Shown here in pieces: positions 39,801-49,500 of a stretch of 64,000 nucleotides of DNA. The notes below the pieces were generated by a model, which saw only the letters and a program-made list of their open reading frames with translations, searched no databases and was not told the origin of the DNA. Position 1 is the first letter of the stretch. The number at the start of each line of letters is the position of its first letter. Both the position numbers and the translations under genes were made by a program. Origin of the DNA: a virus. The stretch covers positions 1 through 64,000 of the IMG/VR virus record IMGVR_UViG_3300042569_000338; one strand, 5' to 3'.

Positions 39801-42800
39801 ACTTGATCCACTTGTTCCAGAGGTACCAGTAGTACCGCTTGTGCCAGTGGTACCTGATGTACCATTAATACCTGATGTACCAGCAGTGCCAGAAGAACCG
39901 CTAGTTCCTGTAGTTCCAGAAGTACCATTTGATCCATTAACACCAGAAGTGCCAGAGGTACCAGTTGTACCTGATGTACCGTTTATTCCACTAGTTCCAC
40001 TTGTTCCTGTTGTGCCAGATGTACCGTTTATACCAGATGTGCCTGAGGTTCCAGTTGTTCCAGAAGTTCCTCCTGTACCATTAGTTCCAGATGTACCACC
40101 TGTACCATTAGTACCTGAAGAGCCTGAAGAGCCTGATGTTCCAGTAGTACCTGAAGTACCGCCAGTTCCATTAGTAGCTGAAGTTCCTGAAGTTGCTGAC
40201 GTACCACTAGTTCCATTACTACCACTAACACCAGAAGATCCTGATGTTCCTGTGGTACCTGATGTACCACTTGTTGCACTAGTTCCACTAGTACCTGTTG
40301 TACCACTGGTTCCAGTTGTGCCACTTGTTCCACTTGTACCACCAGTTCCATTAGTACCACTAGAACCTGAAGTTCCACTTGTACCAGAGGTACCTCCAGT
40401 TCCATTAGTTCCTGAACTTCCTGATGTACCAGTGGTACCAGAAGTTGCAGATGAACCAGATGTACCAGAAGAGCCAGATGTACCTGTTGTACCAGAGCTT
40501 CCACTTGTACCAGTTGAACCTGAAGTACCAGTGGTACCGCTTGTTCCTGATGTACCAGAAGTTCCTGAAGATCCATCAGTTCCACTTGTTCCAGTGGTAC
40601 CTGATGTTCCTGAAGGAGCATTGAATGTTGTTTGAGCGTATGAGTAGTTACTCGTACCCTCTGTATAAAAAGTTATATTATGATTAGCACCACCACCAGT
40701 AAATTCAACATAAATTTGACAATAAAGTCTATCTGTTGCATTTAATGTGGTTTGTGGCAAAAATAAATCTGTAAAAAATTCTTTAATAACACCATTGCTC
40801 ATTGATTCTGTATCAATGTTTGTAGTTCCTAAAAGAGTAGAAACACCACCAGTTGTATACTTGTATAATTCTACATCTACTGCAACATTTCTATTTGTAT
40901 CAATTGAAAGGTGTGTTACGAAAGCCCAAAGACCTGAAGGTATATTTGTTATATTTGGTACACCACTATCAGTTGCAAAAGTTGCAATTAATGTTCTTGT
41001 GTCTGCCGCTATATTTGTAACTACAGTTTGTTCTGCACCACCTGTAGCAGTTGATGAAAATTGTTTATAAGTAGGAGTACCAAAAGCCGTATTTGTATTT
41101 AATGATTGATTTAGATAGTATACAAGTCCTCCAGATATACCATTTATACCTGATGTACCAGCCGTACCTGAAGTACCACTTGTTCCACTTGTTCCGCTAG
41201 ATCCACTAGTTCCTGTTGTACCAGACGTACCACTAGTTCCTGTAGAACCACTTGTACCAGTTGTTCCACTTGTACCTGAGCTTCCTGAAGTTCCAGTTGT
41301 ACCGCTAGATCCTGATGTACCACTAGTTCCACCAGTTCCATTAGTTCCACTAGAACCACTTGTTCCTGTTGTACCTGAAGTGCCACCAGTTCCATTAGTT
41401 CCACTAGATCCAGAACTACCACTTGTACCAGATGATCCACTTGTACCAGTAGTTCCACTAGAGCCTGAAGTACCTGTAGATCCACTAGTTCCACTAGTTC
41501 CACCAGTACCATTAGTACCGCTAGTTCCACTAGTACCACTTGTACCAGTTGTTCCACTAGTACCACTTGTGCCATCAATAGCACTTGTACCAGAAGTTCC
41601 ACTTGTACCTGAGGTACCACTTGTTCCGTCTACACCAGATGTTCCACTTGTGCCAGACGTACCTGTTGACCCACTAGTACCACTAGTACCAGTTGTGCCA
41701 GAAGTTCCGTTAGTACCATCTATACCAGTTGTACCTGAGGTACCTGAAGTACCACCACTACCTGACGTACCAGTGGTACCAGATGTTCCACTTGTTCCAT
41801 CTATTGCAGAAGTTCCTGAGGTACCAGTAGTACCAGCAGTTCCTGAAGAGCCGCTTGTTCCACTAGTTCCAGATGTACCTGTTGAACCAGATGTTCCACT
41901 AGTTGCAGAAGAACCTGAGGTTCCACTTGTTCCTGTAGTTCCACTAGATCCACTTGTACCATCAATTCCTGATGTGCCACTTGTTCCACTTGATCCACTA
42001 GTACCACCTGTACCATTGGTAGCAGATGTTCCACTTGAACCAGATGTACCGCTTGTACCTGTTGTGCCACTAGTTCCTGAGGTTCCAGTTGTACCAGATG
42101 TTCCATCAATAGCTGATGTTCCACTTGTACCAGCTGTTCCACTAGTTCCAGTTGTGCCACTTGTACCGCTAGTTCCATCAATTGCAGATGTACCACTAGA
42201 ACCACTTGTTCCAGTCGTGCCACTTGTACCACTGGTTCCTGTTGTTCCAGCAGTTCCAGAAGAACCACTAGTCCCAGAAGATCCTGAAGTTCCAGTAGTG
42301 CCAGATGTTCCAGAAGAACCATCTCCTCCAGAAGCACCGTCTAAGTTAACTATCCAGCTTGTATATGTACCACTACCAACTGTTCTAGTTGGAGTGCCAA
42401 AAATTAATCCACCAGTAGCTGGGTTATAAGATACCACTTCACATTCTTGGAAGTTGTTTATATCATAAGCTATTACAATAGATTGAGCTACTGTATATGC
42501 AAGTTGTGTTCCTACAACAATGGCTCCATTACTACCTAATGTAAACGATGTAGTAGAAGTTGTTGCAAATTGGTCACCTGTTTCTCCAGAAGTACCTGAT
42601 GAACCAGATGTACCATTACTACCATCAGCACCACTGGTTCCACTAGTTCCACTAGTTCCAGATGTGCCATCTATTGCTGATGTTCCAGATGAGCCTGAAG
42701 ACCCACTAGTTCCTGAAGTACCGTCTGTTGCACTTGTTCCACTTGAACCTGATGTTCCACTTGTACCAGATGTACCTCCACTACCACCAGCACCATCAAT

Positions 42801-43094
42801 ACCTGAACTACCACTAGTTCCAGATGTACCAGCAGTACCTGACGTGCCTGAAGTACCTGCACTTCCAGATGTACCATCTTCACCAGCAGAACCAGAGGCA
42901 ATTACTTCCCAAAGGTTGTAACTACCACTACCTACAGCTTTAGTTGGTGTAAAAACCAACTCTCCTGTAGCAGGATTGTAAGAAACAACCTGACCAAAAA
43001 TATAGTCAGTACTATCTGCTATTAGCTGGATAAATTGTCCAGTGATAAAAGATAGACCTGTTTGAGTGGTTATTGTTATGTTAGAATAAGCCAT
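36849..43094 (-). CDS. Giant collagen-like tail fibre with C-terminal S74 chaperone
   Basis: A 2,081-residue fibre. A short N-terminal beta domain leads into Gly-Thr-Ser/Gly-Ser-Ser/Gly-Thr-Thr triplets, interrupted by a beta module (residues about 170-255), more triplets, and a beta-sandwich-like domain (about 655-825). A third triplet run is followed by a long series of GGxxNxASG-type repeats resembling trimeric adhesin heads, then a C-terminal S74 intramolecular chaperone (SDARLK, GFIAQQV, Y...L). S74 domains trimerise and may be cleaved off. Triplets contain hardly any Pro, so a standard collagen helix would be unstable. It is probably a host-binding fibre. Confidence 0.8.
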   Translation of the reverse strand: MAYSNITITTQTGLSFITGQFIQLIADSTDYIFGQVVSYNPATGELVFTPTKAVGSGSYNLWEVIASGSAGEDGTSGSAGTSGTSGTAGTSGTSGSSGIDGAGGSGGTSGTSGTSGSSGTSATDGTSGTSGSSGSSGTSAIDGTSGTSGTSGTSGADGSNGTSGSSGTSGETGDQFATTSTTSFTLGSNGAIVVGTQLAYTVAQSIVIAYDINNFQECEVVSYNPATGGLIFGTPTRTVGSGTYTSWIVNLDGASGGDGSSGTSGTTGTSGSSGTSGSSGTAGTTGTSGTSGTTGTSGSSGTSAIDGTSGTSGTTGTSGTAGTSGTSAIDGTSGTTGTSGTSGTTGTSGTSGSSGTSATNGTGGTSGSSGTSGTSGIDGTSGSSGTTGTSGTSGSSATSGTSGSTGTSGTSGTSGSSGTAGTTGTSGTSAIDGTSGTSGTTGTSGSGGTSGTSGTTGIDGTNGTSGTTGTSGTSGSTGTSGTSGTSGVDGTSGTSGTSGTSGTSAIDGTSGTSGTTGTSGTSGTSGTNGTGGTSGTSGSTGTSGSSGTTGTSGSSGTSGSSGSSGTNGTGGTSGTTGTSGSSGTNGTGGTSGTSGSSGTTGTSGSSGTSGTTGTSGSTGTSGTSGTTGTSGSSGTSGTSGTSGTAGTSGINGISGGLVYYLNQSLNTNTAFGTPTYKQFSSTATGGAEQTVVTNIAADTRTLIATFATDSGVPNITNIPSGLWAFVTHLSIDTNRNVAVDVELYKYTTGGVSTLLGTTNIDTESMSNGVIKEFFTDLFLPQTTLNATDRLYCQIYVEFTGGGANHNITFYTEGTSNYSYAQTTFNAPSGTSGTTGTSGTDGSSGTSGTSGTSGTTGTSGSTGTSGSSGTTGTSGSSGTSGSSATSGTTGTSGSSGTNGTGGTSGTSGTSGSSGTNGTGGTSGTSGTTGTSGTTGTSGTSATSGTSGTTGTSGSSGVSGSNGTSGTSATSGTSATNGTGGTSGTTGTSGSSGSSGTNGTGGTSGTNGTGGTSGTTGTSGTSGINGTSGTTGTSGTSGINGTSGTTGTSGTSGVNGSNGTSGTTGTSGSSGTAGTSGINGTSGTTGTSGTTGTSGTSGSSGINGTSGTAGTTGTSGTSGAAGSPGAPGTNGTSGSSGSSGVNVGSSAVIIAGTGTASSVRCGASNTASGNCSSVLGGAGNTGDFAYSFIGGGCQNHASGNFHGTIVNGQGNCTNANYNFIGNGLNNVASGTQYNTVVNGASNTASGDYAFIGNGFGNSAAGQCSFVGSGTFNGANGTSGVVVGGQNNSANGSFSAVLGGCGNTAMGAYSGVFGCGLSNSLSCSFMANCFVQPNLSNAMIGGCAVCAGPLGELIAYTASSGGGVMVAGSAPGSIQGNGFSNTASGYCSSALSGTTNASSSNGSVITGGGFNSNSGMYSFIGGGFFNNVISASCSVISGGNNNCVCSSSSTISGGVFNKILSSTNCSTISGGACNIICTNSAGNLIAGGKSNTVSSYASCNVIGGGDINMIGTGSTHGVIAGGTFHNIGNYSGNNVISGGFMNNIGSNGTSGTISGGSMNTISGYVTGATITGGQGNFATANYSTVSGCGLMNSLACTHMVNDLAITSFAPYVGMGCSISFDGFGKLCLTAGGGGGSSIMVLGMGAGSTERCGNFNTTGGTNSGALSGFFNNAGGSSSVIAGGEANNNSAACSFIGGGFNNFTASSYPFNNIGMTIGGGVNNKVCVSYGTIGGGCCNTIGASGSSGFSTIGGGKLNNANGDYSTVSGGYSNSASAYFTFIGGGRSNGAFAEGAAVASGFYNNAMSCRSFVGGGEMNMASACSSAIIGGTMNNAGGNCSVIVGGSGNTTSSAYYASFPSYGFIGGGQTNCNYGGWGFIGGGSNNTIAGGNMFSSSMKSGILAGYQNYVSSEMSGILAGQSNNAMAAASAVTGGCFNMSMGIGSVVSGCQIMSTDSFVNHASCFKAANLNPGGAICANATGMIVLNTSDARLKCCIQPVGYQLCDVSKLVPSFYEFNSANKANGEGKQVGFIAQQVKDVVPESVKMTFSGYYSFDSSKLIPILTKGVQILISCVDSLTLQLEELRNK
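39674..40615 (-). repeat. Collagen-like triplet repeats (9-bp unit), third run of the S74 fibre
   Basis: The DNA is a variable 9-bp repeat, mostly ggt-ac/tn-tc/agn, encoding Gly-Thr-Ser and variants. Synonymous third-base changes are frequent, so the repeat is maintained at the protein level. Long open frames on the opposite strand here are artefacts of it. Confidence 0.9.
41125..42330 (-). repeat. Collagen-like triplet repeats, second run of the S74 fibre
   Basis: A tract of Gly-Thr-Ser and related triplets, with occasional Gly-Ile-Asp-Gly interruptions, between the shared beta module and the beta-sandwich-like domain. Unit and codon variation as in the other runs; copy number may vary between isolates. 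Confidence 0.9.
42580..42895 (-). repeat. Collagen-like triplet repeats, first run of the S74 fibre
   Basis: A shorter tract of the same Gly-Thr-Ser triplets, with several Gly-Ser-Ser and Gly-Ile/Ala-Asp units, before the shared beta module. Confidence 0.85.
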
Positions 43095-43120
43095 TTATAT
43101 TGATTTTATATTTTATAATT

Positions 43121-46100
43121 TTAACAAGGTACACAACTACCTGCTTGAGTTAACAATGTTGAACCACCACCTGCAGAAGTAAATGGTCTAGTATTGGTTC
43201 CATCAGAAACATAATAGGTTCCTGCACTCAATGATGTAGCATTAGCTGCATTTAAAGCACCACATCCACAAAGAGTTGCTGTACCTGTGTATGCATATGT
43301 TGGAAGGCTAGTAGCTGTACCTGCACAAGCCATTGAACTAATAGAATCTACATATAATGTTGGAGAACTTGGAGTTGTACATGAACCACTCACTTGAACT
43401 AATCCATATATGTTTACAGCATACCAATTAGTTCCATCAGAATAATATCCTGAACTAACTGAATTTGTAAGTGCTGTATCATAATATAAAAATGTGACAG
43501 TTGCTGTAATAGTAGTACCAAATTCATAATAAATTGGAACTAATAATGAAGGATTATCTGCATTACCACATGCTACAATAGGCCCTACATTACTTGGATA
43601 ACTAGGATCAGCAAACGCTAAATTTATAGTATTATAGACAGGTGCTGTTGTAGTTGTTGTTGTTGTAGTTATACAACTTTCTATACTTGTTATTATACCA
43701 GATTCAGCAATTCCAAATGGATCACCATCAAGACCTATATAATATGTGCCTGGAGGATTTGAAAATGTAAAAGGATCTGTTAAATATTGATCATCATACA
43801 ATTGTGTTCCTACTTGAATAGGTAATGATTCTACATATAATGGAGCAAGAATACCACCACTACAAGGACTAAAAGGACCAAAAAGACTTGGGCTAACACC
43901 ACTAGCCGTAACTTCAATACCATTTTGATTTAAAGGAAAAGATATTGTATTAGAACTTGTACCATATAATAATGTAGAGCTACCAGAGGTTCCTGACGTT
44001 CCACTGGTACCAGAAGTACCACTAGTTCCACTTGTGCCACTAGTGCCTGATGTACCTGAGGTTCCACTAGTACCATCTATTGCACTTGTTCCAGATGTGC
44101 CAGATGAACCAGCTGTACCACTTGAGCCTGATGTACCGTCTATACCAGACGTTCCTGTTGTTCCAGAAGACCCACTAGTACCTGATGTTCCGTCTACACC
44201 TGTAGTTCCAGATGTTCCATCAGTTCCACTTGTACCTGATGTGCCAGTAGTTCCTGAAGAACCAGAAGTTCCTGAGGTGCCACTAGTTGCTGAGGTACCA
44301 CTTGTTCCTGTTGTACCACTAGTACCAGATGAACCTGAAGTGCCAGAAGTTCCGTCAATTCCAGATGTTCCATCTGTACCACTTGTACCATCAGTACCAC
44401 TAGTTCCGTCAACTCCACTTGTTCCTGAAGTTCCATCTATGCCAGAAGTACCGTCAGTACCAGATGTTCCATCAGTACCTGATGTTCCGTCTGTACCAGA
44501 AGTACCACTTGAACCAGAAGTTCCTGAAGTGCCATCAATACCACTAGAGCCTGATGTACCACTTGTGCCTGAAGTACCAGTGCTTCCACTTGTACCACTT
44601 GTTCCGTTTGTACCATCAATGCCAGAAGTTCCAGAAGTTCCACTAGAACCACTAGTTCCAGTTGTTCCACTAGATCCTGATGTACCGCTTGTTCCAGAAG
44701 TTCCAGTTGTACCTGATGAGCCATCATTACCAGAAGTACCAGATGTGCCTGTAGTTCCAGAAGTGCCAGAAGTGCCATCTATTCCAGATGTACCACTTGT
44801 ACCTGAGCTACCATCACCACCTGATGCACCATCAAGGTTTACTATCCAACTTGTATATGTGCCTGAACCCACTGTTCTAAAAGGGGCACCAAAACTTAAT
44901 TCACCTGTTGATGGATTATAAGCTGTAACCTCACACTCTTGGAAGTTATTAGCGTCATAAACCACAATTATTGATTGAGCCACTGAGTATGCTAAACCTG
45001 TAGCAACTGTTAATGTACCAGAGTTACCTAATGTAAAGCTATCAGTAGATGTAGTTCTATATTTATCACCTTGTGCTCCAGAAGTACCACTTGTACCACT
45101 GGTGCCATCTATTCCAGATGACCCTGAAGTTCCTGCAGATCCTGATGTTCCATGGCTACCGTCTGTACCACTTGTTCCACTAGTTCCAGAAGTACCAGTA
45201 GTACCACTAGATCCTGATTCACCACTAGTACCACTTGTTCCAGTAGTTCCAGAAGTTCCGTTACTACCATCACTTCCTGAGGTTCCTGAACTACCACTTG
45301 TGCCTGTAGTACCACTAGTACCACTTGTTCCATCAACTCCAGAAGACCCACTAGTTCCAGAAGATCCACTTGTTGCAGATGTACCGCTTGTACCATGTGT
45401 TCCACTGGTTCCAGATGTACCAGTCGTACCTGAAGTTCCTGATTCACCACTAGTTCCACTAGTACCGTCAGACCCTGATGTACCAGATGTTCCATCAACA
45501 CCACTTGTTCCAGTGGTACCAGATGATCCAGATGTACCTGTTGTTCCTGAAGTACCGCTTGTACCTGTAGATCCACTTGTACCTGATGTACCACTTGTTG
45601 CAGATGTTCCAGACGTACCACTTGTTCCATCTACTCCACTTGTACCAGAGGTACCATCTTCACCTGAAGATCCACTTGTTCCAGCAGTTCCACTAGTTGC
45701 AGAAGTTCCACTAGTTCCATCTACACCTGAAGTGCCACTGGTTCCTGTAGTGCCTGATGTTCCTGATGTACCATCTATACCTGAAGTACCACTGGTTCCA
45801 GAGGTTCCACTAGTTGCAGATGAACCACTAGTTCCACTTGTACCATCAGTTCCACTTGTACCATCAATACCAGATGTGCCTGAGCTTCCAGCAGTTCCTG
45901 AAGAACCTGCTGATCCATTTACACCATTTGTTCCATTAATACCTGACGTACCAGAGGTACCACGTGTTCCTGATGTACCACTAGTACCTGTAGTTCCACT
46001 TGTTCCAGTTGTTCCACTTGATCCTGAGACACCAGAAGTACCAGAAGTACCACGTGTACCAGACGTACCATCTACACCACTTGTACCTGAAGTACCAGTT

Positions 46101-46396
46101 AAACCACTAGTACCTGATGTACCACGTGTTCCTGAGGTTCCAGAAACCCCACTTGTACCAGAGGTTCCATTGATACCATTTGTACCATCAATACCAGAGG
46201 TTCCACTAGTACCTGAAGTACCAGCTGAACCACTACCACCTCCTCCATTACCAATAGCTTCATCAATTTTTTGTAAAGCTGTCTGAATGGAATCATTAGT
46301 GTTGATACCTGTATAAACAAGATTAGCACCCTCGTAAAATACGCAGGTGCTGTTAAGTATGACTGGGCAAGGAGTTGCAGAACATGTAACGTTCAT
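43121..46396 (-). CDS. Giant collagen-like fibre protein with Cys/Thr-rich C-terminal domains
   Basis: A 1,091-residue fibre. A short N-terminal domain with three Cys and a helix ([14 protein letters not shown]) is followed by two Gly-Thr-Ser triplet runs around a beta module that is nearly the same as one in the neighbouring fibre. The last 280 residues form beta-rich Thr/Cys domains with a seven-Thr linker ([11 protein letters not shown]) and end in CVPC. No S74 domain is present, so folding may need another factor. It is the first gene of the fibre unit after a promoter candidate. It may form the shaft or a second receptor-binding fibre. Confidence 0.75.
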   Translation of the reverse strand: MNVTCSATPCPVILNSTCVFYEGANLVYTGINTNDSIQTALQKIDEAIGNGGGGSGSAGTSGTSGTSGIDGTNGINGTSGTSGVSGTSGTRGTSGTSGLTGTSGTSGVDGTSGTRGTSGTSGVSGSSGTTGTSGTTGTSGTSGTRGTSGTSGINGTNGVNGSAGSSGTAGSSGTSGIDGTSGTDGTSGTSGSSATSGTSGTSGTSGIDGTSGTSGTTGTSGTSGVDGTSGTSATSGTAGTSGSSGEDGTSGTSGVDGTSGTSGTSATSGTSGTSGSTGTSGTSGTTGTSGSSGTTGTSGVDGTSGTSGSDGTSGTSGESGTSGTTGTSGTSGTHGTSGTSATSGSSGTSGSSGVDGTSGTSGTTGTSGSSGTSGSDGSNGTSGTTGTSGTSGESGSSGTTGTSGTSGTSGTDGSHGTSGSAGTSGSSGIDGTSGTSGTSGAQGDKYRTTSTDSFTLGNSGTLTVATGLAYSVAQSIIVVYDANNFQECEVTAYNPSTGELSFGAPFRTVGSGTYTSWIVNLDGASGGDGSSGTSGTSGIDGTSGTSGTTGTSGTSGNDGSSGTTGTSGTSGTSGSSGTTGTSGSSGTSGTSGIDGTNGTSGTSGSTGTSGTSGTSGSSGIDGTSGTSGSSGTSGTDGTSGTDGTSGTDGTSGIDGTSGTSGVDGTSGTDGTSGTDGTSGIDGTSGTSGSSGTSGTTGTSGTSATSGTSGTSGSSGTTGTSGTSGTDGTSGTTGVDGTSGTSGSSGTTGTSGIDGTSGSSGTAGSSGTSGTSAIDGTSGTSGTSGTSGTSGTSGTSGTSGTSGTSGSSTLLYGTSSNTISFPLNQNGIEVTASGVSPSLFGPFSPCSGGILAPLYVESLPIQVGTQLYDDQYLTDPFTFSNPPGTYYIGLDGDPFGIAESGIITSIESCITTTTTTTTAPVYNTINLAFADPSYPSNVGPIVACGNADNPSLLVPIYYEFGTTITATVTFLYYDTALTNSVSSGYYSDGTNWYAVNIYGLVQVSGSCTTPSSPTLYVDSISSMACAGTATSLPTYAYTGTATLCGCGALNAANATSLSAGTYYVSDGTNTRPFTSAGGGSTLLTQAGSCVPC
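43985..44820 (-). repeat. Collagen-like triplet repeats, second run of the 1,091-residue fibre
   Basis: 9-bp units encoding Gly-Thr-Ser with frequent Gly-Ile/Val/Thr-Asp units, including a stretch of GTDGTSG repeats near 44,370-44,510. Confidence 0.9.
45075..46245 (-). repeat. Collagen-like triplet repeats, first run of the 1,091-residue fibre
   Basis: 9-bp units encoding Gly-Thr-Ser and variants, with a few GTRGTSG units that give rare positive charge near the N-terminus. Confidence 0.9.
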
Positions 46397-46433
46397 AGTA
46401 AAGTTGTATTATGTGTAATCTATTGATATACAA

Positions 46434-46467
46434 ATAGGCACATAGCTTTGAAATAGCTTGTGCCTAT
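46434..46467. repeat. Inverted repeat in the fibre leader
   Basis: ATAGGCACA(T)AGCT and AGCTTGTGCCTAT pair over 13 bp with one bulge around TTGAAAT. It lies immediately downstream of the fibre promoter candidate on the minus strand, near or just past the expected start, and has no T-run. An operator or 5' RNA stem is likely. Confidence 0.65.
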
Positions 46468-46472
46468 AGGTA

Positions 46473-46502
46473 CAAAAATAGCTAAAATTATTTAATTTCA
46501 AT
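46473..46502 (-). promoter_or_regulatory. Promoter candidate for the fibre unit
   Basis: On the minus strand: ATTG (46,499-46,502), 18 bases, TATTTTTG (46,473-46,480). The -7 is an exact TAnnTTTG match, but the spacer is one or two bases short of the usual 19-21. It lies just past the upstream terminator and about 77 bases before the fibre start. Confidence 0.45.
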
Positions 46503-46508
46503 GAGTTG

Positions 46509-46536
46509 TAAAAAACTATGCTATATAATATAGCAT
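46509..46536 (-). terminator. Terminator after the giant virion-protein unit
   Basis: A 9-bp AT-rich palindrome (ATGCTATAT and ATATAGCAT, one base between) is followed on the minus strand by AGTTTTTT. It directly follows the stop of the 1,699-residue protein. The stem is weak in GC, so termination may be partial. Confidence 0.65.
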
Positions 46537-49500
46537 TTATCTTACGGTATTTTTAGGTTGAACAGTGATGTCAAATTCTTTAGCCCAGTCTTCACTAAGG
46601 ACGGCTCCAAAGGTTAATACAGTTTTACCTCCTGGAACAAAACTCTTTAAGAAATCCTTAACTGGCATAGCATCTTTTCTAACCTGTTCACGAGTTCTAT
46701 CCTTCTTACCTGAAATAGGCATACCTGTAATTTGTTCAGATAAATGGGTGAAGAATTTTAAAGCATCAGTAACCACAGCAATTGCTGGGAAGATACCACC
46801 TGCTGCTAAGTTTCTAATTTCATTAGGATTATAGAAGAATGTAATCTCATCTTTAATCTTATCTAGTGTTCTTAAGTAATATCTATGTCTGTTCTTAGTA
46901 GCTTTATCTTCATCATCATCTGGAGCAAACATACCTAAAGCAAACGCAGCAGCTGTTAAAGCTATTATGTAACTAATCTCCTTAAGAGAGCTTTGGACGT
47001 TTTGTCTAATCATGTCTTTGAAGTCATCTTTGTTCATGTTTAGTTTCTGTCCAGTCTTTTTATAGTATTGTTGAGTATAATACTCATATAAATCATCTAG
47101 TTTTTTAACACCAGATTCATTTACTTGTAATATATTTTTAATGTTTAATTGTCCCTCTTTAATTGAATCATACATTAATCCAAGGAATAAATTAGCTCTA
47201 CCTAAATCATATTGCTCTCCTTCTAAGGTTCCGCTACTATCAATTGTTATATCAAAGTCATCAGCTCCTAATTTATGTATACCAGAGAAACGTGTTTCAA
47301 GCAATGGATAAATCCACTTCTTAAATACCATCATGCTTTTAGTCCAAATAGACATGTCCATCTTGGTAATACTTTCTTGTGATACGCTACCTATAGCTCT
47401 GTTGGTAGTATTCTTAGTCAATCTACTTAGTCTATCTAACTCTTTTTTGTTATTTAAATCAAGACCAGGGATAACTAACTTACCATTCTCAAGTTTCATA
47501 GTGTTTGTGATAGAACGAGTCTTCTTCAATTGTTCAATCTCAGCATCTATTTTACCTTTTGACTTTTCCCAATTTCCAGAACTATCATAACGATCATTAT
47601 ATTTAGCCTTAACGAACTTTCTAATGTTAACTATTTTTCCATTCTCTATCATTGAATTGTCTAACAATGTTAAAAAGATAGACTTCTCAACCAATTGTTC
47701 TGGTTTTCTAAAAGCAATCATTAAGAAATCACCAATGTTATTTCCATTTAAAAGCATTCCTCCTTTAACTACACTTGACTTCTTAAACTTTTCATAAGAA
47801 GGGTCTTCTTTCATTGGAACAAAAGCATTGATTAATTGAGCAAACATTTCTCTGTCATCCTTAGACTTAAACAATCTATGTCCTAATAATATACCTTCAT
47901 TCTTAAGAACCTCTCTTGCAGTGAAGTAGTTTCCAGACTGTGCAGAGATTTGAAATTGAGAACCTAATAAGTTCACAACACCAGGTAATGGATCTAATGA
48001 TAATGTCTTTAACACAAAAGCTCTGTTGGCAGCATCCATTAGTTTAACTAATGATGTAGGTCTGTCATCTCCTTCGTTAATAGATACAATTTCTTTACCA
48101 GCAACCTTGTTAATTAGTTTCTTAATGTTAACTACAGCTTTGTTTATACCCACAGGAGTATCAACATCTGACATTACATACTTTTGTTCATAGAATAATG
48201 ATCTTGTAAACAAGTCAAAGTCTTTAATAATGTCTTCATTACCTCTAACCAACTTAGGTTGATTATTCTCCATGATGATATTACCAGCTCTACCTGTAGC
48301 AATGTGGTGTGTCTTGAACTCTTCTACGGTTCTTAACATACTAATCTGATCTTCAATCTCAGTTAAATACTTATACTTCTCAACCTCTTGCGTATACAAG
48401 ATTAAGTTAGCAAACAAATCAAAGCTTACATCAGAGTAATCATTAGGACCATCTGCTTTTCTAGTAAAGTCGTATGTATAGTATTTAGGAATAGCGTTCA
48501 CTAGTTTACCAGTGATTTCATCAAACTTACCATACCCTACATCATCTGGATTCATTTGAAGACTGTTGTAGAAATTTTGAACAGGGGCAAATACATTACC
48601 CTCAATCACCTTTTCAGCAACTGACTTTCTTACAAATGGTAAGAAGCTATCCATTATTCTCTTCTCAATAAATCCTACAGCCCCTGCTTCTTGGTTTAAT
48701 TGTTCTACATATTCATATAGTTCTTTTAATTCTGGGTCAGCTAGGACAGCTTTATATTCTTGTGAGTACCATTTAGCTTGAGGATACTTCTGTAACAAAT
48801 AGTTTTGTTTCCAACCATTGAACTCAGGATTATCTACATCCCAAATACGCTCAACTCTTAAAATAGCATTCTCTTTTTTCTCTTCATCATTTTTATAAAA
48901 GTTCTCAATACGAGCAATCTTTCTATTTAAAATTGGTTCAGATTCTTTTCTAACTCTATCAAGATCAATGTTTTCTTCTAACCATTTTTTGTTTTCAGAA
49001 GCAGCATTATCTCTAAATGCTTCTCTAAATGCAGGGTCATACTTATTAACTAACTTGTTAACTGTATCACCTTTTTGATCTTTCTTAAATATCTTTTTTA
49101 TAATTTGCTCTGTATCACCTCTAGCTACCAGTCTTTTTCTAATGTTCATCAACTTATCAACCCCTGCTTCAGCAGCAGCTTTAGCAGCTGTTCTAGCAGT
49201 TGTATTAAGTTTAGCCATAATGTTAATTGATCTAACACCAAAATTTACAGCTTCTTTAAATCCTGCAGCAAGTCCTTTAGGAATAGCTTCTGGTTCAGTT
49301 AACCCAAGCACTAAGTTTCTTTCTCCAATATGCTTATCAGCAAACTCTAATATAATCTTCTTAATTTCAGTTTTAGCTAAATAGATTTCACCAGATTGTT
49401 TAGTTAAGTCAGACAATACATCTCTTAACTCTTGAAGATATGCTTGTCCTTCCTCATCATCTTCTTCTATATCTTCTGCTAATTCATCTGAATAGATACG

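Noticed and set aside
39674-46245. Possible CRISPR-like or phase-variable DNA repeat
   Set aside because: Repeats are 9 bp, in frame, imperfect and coding. They have no spacers, and unit loss or gain would not shift the frame.
39559-46286. Several long plus-strand open frames encoding Pro/Val-rich PLVPDVPEV-type proteins
   Set aside because: They are antisense to the Gly-Thr-Ser triplets: a 9-bp repeat without stops in one reverse frame leaves long artefact frames. The minus-strand frames encode recognisable fibre domains and an S74 terminus.
39677-46329. Minus-strand Leu/Val/Gln-rich frames within the fibre genes
   Set aside because: These are shifted-frame readings of the same triplet repeat, with no start context or domain.
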